Under the pieces are notes generated by a model. It worked only from the letters and a program-made list of their open reading frames with translations, made no database searches and had not been told where the DNA came from. From NCBI RefSeq assembly GCF_002775205.1, contig NC_036450.1, positions 24,392,288 to 24,456,287 on the forward strand: DNA of 64,000 bases. The letters run 5' to 3'. This DNA is from Xiphophorus maculatus (taxonomy: Eukaryota > Chordata > Actinopteri > Cyprinodontiformes > Poeciliidae). The translations under genes and the position numbers were made by a program. Shown piece after piece: positions 40,382 to 58,483 of the stretch; within the stretch, counting starts at the first letter, position 1, and the number at the start of each line of letters is the position of its first letter.

Positions 40382-43300
40382 ATGAACGAAGAAGGTGAGT
40401 TTCTCCTGGAGTCCCGTCCCCTGCTCCGTGTGATCCTCGGTGATGCTGAGTCTGTCTGTCTGGTTGTGGTCTCTGGTCAGAACTGGTGGAGTACTTCAGG
40501 GCTCAGATGAGGAAAGACCCGGACATGGCCTCTGCCGTGGCAGCCATCCGCACCCTGCTAGAGTTCCTCAAGAGAGACAAAGGTGGGTTTTTCAGACGAT
40601 CACTGGAAAAGTACATTTAACCAGTAAAGCACTTTGAATTGCATTGTTGCTGAAAATGTGCTATATGATTAAAATGACCTTACCTTATGTAATCATTAAA
40701 AAAACCCTTAATGCAATCAACACATTCAGGTTAGTTTAAGTCAGTCAGTTTGTTTCACTTTAACAGTTATTATTATTTTAATGGGGAACTATTGTGCAAA
40801 ATTCACTCTTTGCATGTTTTTATGCTTCCATTTTGGGTTTCCACTGCTTCTAAAAAAACAAGTTAAGTCCTTAAAAAAATCCACCCACCCGTTTTCTGCC
40901 AGTGAGTTCATGTATTTTGATGTCTGGAAAATGAGCCGTTCCAAAAACCTTCAGATAATGAAGTTATAATCTGAGGGTACTGCGATGTTACCTAGCAACC
41001 CCAGCAATTTTAGCTTCTTTTGGCTTAAAGTATGTTCAAAAATTTATTAAGCACGCTTTGCTAACCATTTATTATTATTAATAATAATAACAATGAACAG
41101 ATTACAGTATTTTTTTTAGTTGCAGATGCAACCTTTGCTACAGATGATCAACCTTTCATGCAATGTTTTTGCAATTTAAGCAATACATTTTTTTTTCTTA
41201 TTTAAAAACTTTGACTTATATTGAATTATGTTTTGTTGTGTGTATTTTGTTTTATTTCTAATGTGTAAAAAAGGCTTAAATAAAAAAAAAATCTACAAAG
41301 CGTGCCAATTTTTAATTTTTTATATCCGATTAATCAATTGTCAAAGTCATAGTTAGTTGGAGCCTTATGTGATGTGAATGTGTTTGGCTCGGTCTGATTG
41401 TCCGTCTGTCCGTCCAGGTGAAACCATCCTGGGTCTGAGGGAGAGCCTGACGTGGGCTACAGACTGCCTGAAGGGAGAGGACTCCTCTGTGGCCGTGTCG
41501 TCTGGAGGAGAGCTGTTCCTGCGCTTCATTAGCCTCACGTCCCTGGAGCATCAGGTGACGCATGTTTCACTTTTAAAAAAAAATTTTTTTGCATCACCAA
41601 CAAATCTGATCCACCTGCCATCATGAACTATGCTGTGGAAATACATCCAAGTCAACAATTTTACAGCGATGTAAAATGACCTGCTTGCAGATTTCTCCTG
41701 TTTTTTGCTCTTAATTCAGTTTTCATAAAAGATAATCCCAGTTAATACAAACCGTAGTTTGAGAGTGATGATTGGGGCCTGCCATGCAAAGCAATGGCAG
41801 GAACCTATTGCTATTCTCCCAAGAAAAGTTTCTTTATTATTATTATTCTTTATTTTTCATCCGTAACCGTTAATGCGGCTCATACCGCTGCGTGCACACC
41901 TACAAAAGAGGTATCAAAACGTGCAGAAAATTCACGCCATTCCAGCTATTACTTTTGGTGGGATTCGGGATTAACATGGCGACATAATTCGCAAAAAACT
42001 ACGAAAAAAACCCCATTATAACTCAATGGGAAAAATCCTAGAAATACCCTATTTTTGAGGATTTGCTGTGTCGTCACAAATTCACCTAGAAATGCCATTC
42101 AAATTTCATTTTGTAGATACGTCTGTGATCTCTTCGAAAGTGAAGACGGCTCGTCGATACCAGTTATGGTTTGTCCACAATTTGCCTCTAAGCGACCCAA
42201 AGTTTCTCATTTTTGCTCATATTAGAGTGACAGCCGACCTCGGTTCATATCTGGGCACAACATTTCTTTCTCTCATCACTGTAAATGCTCTGAGTGAGGT
42301 ACAGATATGAATCTCGGGACTATCGCAGAAGACACATTGAACTGTCATACGCTCGAAACGCTTTTCGAATATGTATTACGGTTCCCGAACAAGAAGGATT
42401 TGTTTCCAATGCTTTTTTTCAGTAAAGTGTGTTTGCTCAAACACACTTGTGTGTTTGAGAGCTCACAGCTCAGAGCTCACACCTGCTGAGACCATTATTT
42501 GCCATAGCAACGGAACTCAAGAGGCTATTGGCTGCTGGTTAGGACTACGAATACGCATCGTTGTAGTTCTATCTATCCTCAGTTGAAACAGATCAGGACT
42601 GAGAACTGGCCTTTACAACTACTTGCTGCTTTGGGCTGTATATAACTGATTTAACTCAGTAACTGTTACACATGGGATTAGTTTTACACTTTAAAATTAA
42701 GCATATTGAAAATTTCACAATAAAAGCCCTGAATATTTTTACATGACGTAATTGCTCTTTTTTGGCTTTATTTGACTTTTTCATCCAAAGCACTGTTACA
42801 CATGGTATTAGTTTGGCCCTTTAAAATGAAGCTTAACAAAAATTTCAAAATAAAAGCCTTGAATATTTTTACATCAGCTACTTGTGTTTTGAGCATTATA
42901 TAACTATTTTAACCGAAGGACTATTACGCATGGGATTAGTTTGGCCCTTTGAAATGAAGCATCCTGCAAATTTCAAAATAAAAGCCTTGAATATTTTTAC
43001 ATGACGTAATTGCTCTTTTTGGCTTTATTTGACTTTTTCATCCAAAGCACTGTTACACATGGTATTAGTTTGGCCCTTTGAAATGAATATTAACAAAAAT
43101 TTCAAAATTAAAGCCTTGAATATTTTTACATCATGTAATTGCTCTTTTTGGCTTTATTTGACTTTTTCATCCAAAGCACTGTTACACGTGGTATTAGTTT
43201 GGCCCTTTGAAATGAAGCTTAACAAAAGTTTCAAAATAAAAGCCTTGAATATTTTTACATGACGTAATTGCTCTTTTTGGCTTTATTTGACTTTTTCATC

Positions 43301-46300
43301 CAAAGCACTCTTACACGTGGTATTAGTTCAGAACTTTAAAATGAAGCATACTGAAAATTTCAAAATAAAAGCCTTGAATATTTTACATGAAGTAATTGCT
43401 CTTTTTGGCCGTATATGACTTTTTCATCCAAAGCAATGTTACACATGGGATTAGTTCGGAACTTTAAAATGGAGCATAATAATAATTTCAAAATAAAAGC
43501 CTTGAATATTTTTACATCAGGTAATTGCTGTTTTTGGCTTTATTTGACGTTTTCATCCAAAGCACTGTTACACATGGGATTACTTTGGAACTTTGAAATG
43601 AAGCATACTGAAAATTTCAAAATAAAAGCCTTGAATATTTTTACATCAGGTAATTGCTGTTTTTGGCTTTATATGACTTTTTCATCCAAAGCACTGTTAC
43701 ACATGGGATTAGTTTGGAACTTTAAAATGGAGCATAATAATAATTTCAAAATAAAAGCCTTGAATATTTTTACATCAGGTAATTGCTCTTTTTGGCTTTA
43801 TTTGACTTTTTCATCCAAAGCACTGTTACACGTGGTATTAGTTTGGCCCTTTGAAATGAAGCATTCTGAAAATTTCAAAATAAAAGCCTTGAATAATTTT
43901 ACATGACGTAATTGCTCTTTTTGGCTTTATTTGACTTTTTCATCCAAAGCACTGTTACACGTGGTATTAGTTTGGCCCTTTGAAATGAAGCATACTGAAA
44001 ATTTCAAAATAAAAGCCTTGAATATTTTTACATCAGCTACTTGTGTTTTGAGCATTATATAACTATTTTAACCCAAGGACTATTACGCATGGGATTAGTT
44101 TGGCCCTTTGAAATGAAGGTTAACAAAACTTCCAAAATAAAAGCCTTGACAACATTTTAAATCGTACCGAACGGTGCACGTCCGCCTCGCTTAACGTTCT
44201 TGCGGTTCTCCGCGTGCCACTGATCACGTCGCGGCGTCCTTTGGCGTCGACGCCGATTTGTGGCGCGACGACGCCGGGCCCATGCCCGACGGGCGCGCCT
44301 TGGCAGGCCCCGGCTAAATTTCTTCCGAAATTTTCTAGTTTTGCTTATTAAGGCGTAAATATAACTAAGCAGTAATGTCGGCCATTGAGTGTTTGTGATG
44401 GCTGACAGCATGAAGCAGGTTTTTAACGTCACTGTGGAGTCATTTTGAGCCACGTTTTTTAGAGCATGCCCACTTAAGCATCTGAGTTGGAAACAAATTC
44501 AGACTTTGATTAGGCCACTCCAAAACCTTTACGTTAGTTGTGGATAGGCCTGTCGCGATAAACGATAAATCGATTAATCGTACGATAAATTAAAACTATC
44601 GACGTCATTTCAATTATCGGCATTATCGTCTCTTCCAGCCTTTTTCTCTTTCTGTTGATGACACCGAATGAAAAAAGGCTCAACTCCGGTGCTCTCCACT
44701 GACTCCTCCCTTCCTCATTTCCTTAGTGTAAAGCCCAGCGCACACTACAACATCTTAGAGCTGTCGGCCCATTTTCAAAACCTGACAGACCACACATTAG
44801 CCGACAGAAATCCTAGGTATAACGGTTCGATCGTATTCGGTCCTGCCGTGTGGTGTCCGACAATGGGCACAAAATAATGGCTGCAAGTCCAGTGAACTAA
44901 TTTTAAAACCAGACATTAATCAATGCTTTACTACAATCTACCTGCAATGCATGTGGCTAGTGTCAGCGTAAAGTCCTGACTGAATGAAAATCATTAGAAC
45001 CTATTTACGTCACGTTAACGAAGAACAGCTGAAAAGTTACCGGGTTTATCAACTGCGGTAGCAATTTCGCTCCAACTCCTCCTCTTGTCATTTCTATATT
45101 CTTTGCATGTTGAATAAACATTAATGTTGTTTCCACGTCGGCTGGACTTCGGGTTGCGCCGTGTCAGCTGTTTGGGATTCCCCGACGTAATTTCCCATCA
45201 GAAAGCACAGAGGAGAATCCTCGCTTTCTGATTGGCTGCCTGTCACATTCAACAGGCTGCGTTAAGATCCCAGTCGGAGAAAAACCCCTGATTTAGATCG
45301 GAGCGGCAACGATGATCTACAGTAACACACCACACAATCTTAGGAAGACCAAAGGTCTAAGATTGTTGTATGGGGAAAAATAGAAGCAAAAAATCATGTA
45401 GTGTGAACTATTGTATCAGGTAGTCGATGTGCCCATTTTCTCTATTTAAATCTAATTATTACTGAAGGGCAACATAATATGCAGACTTCATAATCTGCAC
45501 TCTTTTGGTTGAATGCAGTATTTATTTCCACTTTGGCTTTATGTTGTTTAGTTTTTATCAAGTACATTTTTTGTTAATGGAGACTGAGAATCCATTTTGT
45601 GTTTGGTTGTTTTGTTTATTTTGTTTATCAGTTCCAGTGTTAAATATTCTTTTGAAAATAAAGTGTATCTATCTTTGGCAGGAAATCACATGCATTATTA
45701 CATCATTTCCATTAAATCTGTGTAAAAAGGTCTTCAGACAATATTATCGCTTATCGCAATAATTTTTTGAGACAATTAATCGCTCAGCAAAATTTGCTAT
45801 CGTGACAGGCCTAGTTGTGGAACTCAATTGAAATTTTTAATGGAGTTAATGGCAGAATCTGTAATTAATCGCATTTTAATCTAAAACCATATTGACAAAA
45901 TAAGCAACATTTTAAATTCAAAACCCCACTTTGCTGCTAAATTATTATATATATAGACATATGAGCTCAACAGATATTTATTGTTTTTAATCTGTTATTT
46001 GGGCTATTCAACCACCACATTGGTCCAAAGTGCTATTATACCCATTCAGCTTTCAGAATGATCATTTATGGAACTTCTTTGAAAAAAAAAATCCTTCTTT
46101 AGAAAATGTGGGCTGTGGACGCTGATGTTAGCGACGTCTGTGCTGCTTCTGCTACGTGTTTAGCATAGAGATGCTATTTTAGGCTGGAATAGCTTCACTG
46201 ACATGCTAACTCCTTTTAGCACATCAACAAGTGTTTTCCAGCATCCAATCAGATCATTTTGAAATAATCCCCCAAGTGAGCCGAGAGAAGCATTTTTGTC

Positions 46301-48756
46301 GTCCATTGCTGTTATTTGCGGCTGTGCGTCAGATATATGGGCGTTCCAGAAACACCAAAAATATAAAGATTCCTGGTAGAATATTTGTATGCTTAATATT
46401 TTTAAGACATTATAATCTATGATATTTTTTTGTTTTGCTTTATAGCCACTTGATCATGTAGGACTCTAGAAATAACAGAAGGTTGTGACTACCTCCACCA
46501 TGTCTGCTGTCTGCATGATGTTATTTTTCTAACATGCTGTTAATTTGTCATCTGAACTCATTGGCGGACATCTTCCAAGAAGCTTTGCCTTTGACTCATC
46601 AAGATGTTTTACAGAAAATGTGAGATGGGTTTTGGGTTTGGCCTTGCAAATATCCAATAAAAGGTCATATTTTCCAGTCGCCATTTTCTTCCATATTGTT
46701 GTGGTGTGATTTTAAAAGGCCAATAATTCCTCGTACAGGTCACCACTGATCCATGATTTTCCAAAATTTAAAACTCTTGACCCAGACCAGTCTCTGCGCT
46801 CCATAACAGGCGTTTCTTGTCTCCAGGATTTGTCTCGCTGTAAGAAGGTGATGGAGGAAAGAGGAGAACTATTTCTAGAGAAGATCTCCATGTCCAGGAA
46901 CAAAGTCGCTAAGCTCTGTCACACCTTCATCAAAGACGGCGCTGTAAGTACCGGTACCGTCTCGTCTCCTTGCTCTTTGCGCTCGCTTCACCTCGTGCCT
47001 TTTGTTTCCCCCCCACCTGCCAATCCTCTCAGAAAATCCTGACTCACTCGTACTCCAGGGTGGTCCTGCGGGTGCTGGAGAAAGCCGCGGCGGAGAAGAA
47101 GCGCTTCTCCGTTTATGTGACCGAATCGCAGCCTGACGCCGCAGGGTGAGCGAGCGAGCGAGCGAACGAGGACTAGTGTCTTTCTCAGAGGACACTAAAC
47201 GATGCTGTGTTTTTCTCCTTTTGTTAAAGACGGCAGATGGCAGAGGCCCTGAAGAAACTCAACGTTCCAGTAACAGTAGTGCTGGATGCAGCTGTAGGGT
47301 AAGCTACTCTGGGGTTCTGAGCTGGAGGGGGAAACACACATGGTTTATTGAGTCAGTCTTTCATCTCTGGTTGGGTTTTTTTTATTGGAAATATCCAACT
47401 GGAAAATACATTTCTAAGATAAAATAAACTACTTCAGTTCCATTATGAAACTAAAGCTGTTAAAAAAACAAAACAGATTGTTGATGGTCAGTCAGTGATA
47501 AATGTGAAAATAACACTTACTTTTTAAGTGTTATTTTCACATTATATACAATATTGTTTAAAAAAAAAAAGGCCAGGTAAATTTTTTTTAGTATTTTAGA
47601 AATCATTTTAATGTTCAATAAATTTCTCCTCAGTTATCTGGTTCATGACGTTCCTCAGCCTGAGCAGGAGATTTTCCAGGGAACAAAGTTACTGATGTAA
47701 AATGTTGCTTCCTTAGTGACACTTAAGGCCTCCAGCTTCTCTGATGTGCTCTTCTAACTGGAGTTTAGCTTTTTTTACAACAGTATTACTTGTTTTTTTG
47801 TTTGTTTGTTTCTTTTGCCACAAAAAAAATTTCGTGCGCAAATTTGTCGCTAAATGTAGCGACAAATTTGCTAAGTTGGTAACAGTGTGGTTCAGTCAGG
47901 ACAGTGGCCGAGTTTCAGACCTTGGCAGAGAGATAGAATCGGTTTCTCAAGTAATTATCGTCCCTTCGCCCAAAAAGAAGAAAATCTGAGCTGATTTATT
48001 GATGCACCACTAGATAATAAACTTTATCCTGGTATTTAAAATAACAGATCAGACAGTTCAAAAAGAGAACGAGCAAAAGTTGAGGAAAAATGCGTAATAT
48101 TTACGTTCACACTGTTTTATTGAACCTGTTTTTAAAAGCTGCTCAGTTTCAGTTTTCCATCTTCCAGGTATGTGTTGGAGAAGGTGGACCTGGTCATTGT
48201 GGGAGCAGAGGGAGTCGTCGAGAGCGGAGGGATCATCAACAAGGTGCGTTCCCTTCTTGGCCCCGGATAAAACTCAAACTCGAGGGAGCTGAATACACAG
48301 ATCAGATCAGGTCTGTGTAAACACGGGCCAGGTATACGTTTCCAACAGAATCCAGAGTGTGTGTGTGTGTTTTTCCCCAGATCGGCACCTATCAGATGGC
48401 TCTGTGCTCCAAGGCTCACAACAAGCCCTTCTACGTCGTTGCAGAAAGTTTTAAATTTGTTCGTCTGTATCCGCTGAACCAACAGGACGTGCCCGATAAG
48501 TTTAAGGTGCGGCTTCCTTATTTTGTGTGTTTGTTTTTTTTTTTATGATTTTCCGTCCCTTTATCCAGATTTATTGACTTGTGCTTCCTGCCCCGCACAG
48601 TACAAAGCCGACACCCTGAAGAGCATCCGGAACCTGTCGGAGGAGCACCCGGTCATCGACTACACGCCCCCCTCCCTCATCACCCTGCTCTTCACAGACC
48701 TGGGGGTCCTCACCCCGTCGGCCGTCAGCGACGAACTCATCAAACTGTATTTATAA
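40382..48756 (+). CDS. eif2b1: Translation initiation factor eIF2B subunit alpha
   Basis: Coding exons are 40382-40394, 40481-40582, 41418-41554, 46827-46943, 47033-47145, 47230-47298, 48168-48243, 48381-48506 and 48601-48756. They join in phase to give 302 aa (human 305). The product starts [20 protein letters not shown] and carries an N-terminal helical domain. A Rossmann-like C-terminal domain follows, with [20 protein letters not shown] (the conserved GAEGV..NGGIINK-type signature of the eIF2B alpha/beta/delta family), and it ends SDELIKLYL. eIF2B is the decameric GDP-GTP exchange factor for eIF2; the alpha dimer mediates sensitivity to phosphorylated eIF2alpha. Intron 3 (41555-46826) is 5.3 kb and filled with transposable elements, while the other introns are short. 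The 3' end faces ddx55. Confidence 0.97.
40776..41010. repeat. Partial copy of the 24390-24977 repeat family
   Basis: It shares TGGGGAACTATTGTGCAAAAT-type sequence, GTCTGGAAAATGAGCCGTT and TTACCTAGCAAC with the denr intronic element. It lacks a matching right terminus. Confidence 0.5.
41051..41305. repeat. Possible MITE with 10-bp terminal inverted repeats
   Basis: GCACGCTTTG at 41051-41060 is complementary to CAAAGCGTGC at 41296-41305. The interior is AT-rich. Only the short termini support it. Confidence 0.3.
41774..44338 (+). mobile_element. Composite non-autonomous element resembling a Helentron-associated (HINE) repeat
   Basis: GGGGCCTGCCA at 41774-41784 is the exact inverse of TGGCAGGCCCC at 44301-44311. 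Between them lie a unique segment (to about 42617), the 129-bp minisatellite (42618-44156) and a GC-rich block (44165-44311). The right side ends with the hairpin AAATTTC-TTCC-GAAATTT (44316-44333), then CTAG at 44335-44338 and TT. Sub-terminal inverted repeats, a central tandem array and a 3' stem-loop are the described HINE architecture, and CTRR after a hairpin is the general Helitron 3' end. The left boundary and the family are inferred. Confidence 0.5.
42618..44156 (+). repeat. 129-bp minisatellite, about 12 units
   Basis: The landmark TTTTTCATCCAAAGCACTGT recurs with 128-130 bp spacing (for example at about 42777, 43034, 43163, 43678, 43807 and 43936). Units differ by scattered substitutions, and two unit subtypes (the one near 42900 and the one near 44050) replace part of the motif with GAGCATTATATAAC. 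Eleven units carry AATAAA and one carries ATTAAA. Confidence 0.95.
44545..45813. mobile_element. hAT-type transposon, non-autonomous, perfect 8-bp target duplication
   Basis: It starts TAGGCCTGTCGCGATAAACG and ends with the inverse CTATCGTGACAGGCCTA. GTTGTGGA flanks it at 44537-44544 and 45814-45821. The sub-termini are rich in ATCGATTAATCG-like sequence. The interior (about 44730-45415) has complementary ends (AGCGCACACTAC against GTAGTGTGAAC) and may be a second element nested inside. No transposase frame was seen. Confidence 0.85.
45975..46370. repeat. Dispersed repeat, unidentified family, copy 2
   Basis: It aligns with 10389-10860 in the same orientation. Shared blocks include TTCAACCACCA-like sequence, GCTATTTTAGGCTGGAATAG and CTAACTCCTTTTAGCACA. 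Confidence 0.6.
47503..47541. repeat. Perfect palindrome, 17-bp arms, 5-nt loop
   Basis: TGTGAAAATAACACTTA (47503-47519) and its exact complement (47525-47541) lie in the eif2b1 intron between the exons ending at 47298 and starting at 48168. Confidence 0.85.
48570..48575 (-). promoter_or_regulatory. ddx55: Nearest canonical poly(A) signal for ddx55
   Basis: AATAAA on the minus strand lies 215 nt past the ddx55 stop codon, inside the last eif2b1 intron. No closer canonical AATAAA was seen on this strand. Use of this signal would make the ddx55 3' UTR antisense to the whole last eif2b1 exon. Confidence 0.4.
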
Positions 48757-48775
48757 CCGCGTCCCTTCGCCAAGC

Positions 48776-48781
48776 AATAAA
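48776..48781 (+). promoter_or_regulatory. eif2b1: eif2b1 poly(A) signal
   Basis: AATAAA occurs 20 nt after the eif2b1 stop codon. Cleavage 10-30 nt downstream would fall within the ddx55 terminal coding exon. Confidence 0.7.
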
Positions 48782-48789
48782 ACAGACGT

Positions 48790-55981
<7,192 letters not shown>

Positions 55982-56140
55982 GTTGGAAAGTAAACCGAGA
56001 AGACGTAGCAGCAGAACGCTAACGCCTTTAGCACATGGTCAGCCTTTCTGCACGATGGACCTTCTTCCGCTGCGTTCCGTAGTTGTTTACACGCCGGGGG
56101 GAAACTGAAGCCGACTCGCATGTTTTGGTTCCGCTTTCCA
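55982..56140 (-). promoter_or_regulatory. ddx55: Compact ddx55 promoter/leader region
   Basis: Only about 160 bp of non-repeat sequence separate the ddx55 ATG from the GAA-rich tail of a LINE fragment. The segment includes GCTGCGTTCCG and ACGCCGGGG, moderately CpG-rich. Specific factor sites were not identified. Confidence 0.4.
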
Positions 56141-56144
56141 CTCC

Positions 56145-57000
<856 letters not shown>

Positions 57001-58180
57001 GGCTGCTCTAAAGGCCAAACTACTTCCTGTGGATCCTGGGATGCTGATGGAACCGACTCCATAATCCTGGGCTGTTTTAGTTTGATTAAAATTATTGGGA
57101 TCACGTTGTTATGGATAAAATTATTCTGTCTCTTTCTATGCTGTGTCTTTGCTGCATGCTTACATAACCATATCATATAAGACTGACGACAGTCACACAT
57201 AAACAAAATGCAACTTTGCTACAGTCTTTGCTTCACGTGTTTAAGACCATGATAGATCATGGTGCTCTGTTGCTTAAAGCCTCAAAAGATGAAAGGTAAG
57301 GTTCTGTGAGGTTTAGATCAGCCCTGTGTTGCTATTTTGACATGGACTTCCTGGCAGTGCAGATTGTATCTCAACTACATATTTCTAGCTAGCTCAGATA
57401 AAGAAATCCAGAAATTTAAAAATAAATGTACAGCTTTTAAGTCAAAGGCACAATTATAAAATGTTTTAGCTTTGCCGGAGAGATTCATGAAGCTAAAACA
57501 ACAAACTGGTAACCTGAAACTACGGTAGTTAAAGTTTTCCATTGAACCTTGAGATACATTAAGAGTTATGCAAATCCGGACATCGACTGCAGCTCGTACA
57601 AATGCAATGTTTGGTTGATCAGCGTTCATAATAATCCCACAACAGAAAAGTGCAACAACTTGCTGTTTCTGATGGCTTCACGACAGCAGTGAAACTCAGT
57701 GGAGATGAAGACTGTGTCTGTCTTCAGGGCAGACACCTGGTGATGCATAATGTTTAGGAGTTTCAGTCTGACCCAGATGTTACCTGACAGCCTCAGATGA
57801 GTTTGTTCTGTCACTTTTTGTCACTTTTACTCTTCCAATTAAACCTTTGACAAATAAACTCCTCAAACAATGGAATTTTATTTATTTTTTGTTATACAAG
57901 GCTTTTTTTGTCAGTGACATCATAGTGTTGTTTCCCCCAGAGTAGTATAAGCCTGGAGGCCCGCCATTCTTTACAAGCCCCTCGCCAGGCCAAGCGTTGC
58001 TTTTTTTTGTTTTGTTATTAGAACAATTAATAATGCAAAAAAAATAATAAATAAAAATAATAATAATAATACTTTTTTTTTTTTAAGTTAAAGCCGTATT
58101 GCCAGCATCTCTATTGTTTCACTGGTGGAGCAAATTTATTCCTAAAAGATTTATAGTTTATGCATTTAAAGCCGTGAGAG
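57001..58180. other. Intergenic spacer, no gene recognised
   Basis: Low-complexity stretches (poly-T near 56958-56980, AAT repeats near 58030-58065) and otherwise unremarkable AT-rich sequence; nothing further can be supported. Confidence 0.5.
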
Positions 58181-58350
58181 CGGACCAATCACCGCTGGCG
58201 CCTCTGCGCGTGGAAGCCAGCGCTGCTGCTGCTTGATCTCAGCACAGATCGCGCGCGCCTCCTTTCACTCAAACTGGACTTGTATGGACATTTACATCAA
58301 AGCCCCTGTGAGGAATTATGTTTCTTTGGAGTAGCCAACTCCACATCAAG
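58181..58350 (+). promoter_or_regulatory. CpG-rich promoter and candidate leader exon, possibly of the cadherin gene
   Basis: A GC/CpG patch (GGCGCCTCTGCGCGTGG, TCGCGCGCGCC) with an inverted CCAAT box (GACCAATCACC at about 58193) is followed by a consensus donor (CAAG then GTAAGAG, exon end 58350). A good acceptor (TTTACACTGCAG) near 62414 lies just upstream of the cadherin start codon, so a leader exon spliced over about 4 kb is plausible. Confidence 0.35.
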
Positions 58351-58483
58351 GTAAGAGTTTAAAACCCACCACTTAGCTCTGGTTTTCGCAGCTCCACTAA
58401 CTTGTAGTCGGGCTTCCAGAGGTGCGTTGAGCGAGCGGTGAGAATGATTTATCTTTCTGAACAAAGAATTATATGCGGCGTTT

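Noticed and set aside
43415-43906. 163-codon open frame in the minisatellite as a repeat-protein gene
   Set aside because: The unit length (129 bp) is divisible by three, which alone keeps the frame open; other units contain stops and no gene context exists.
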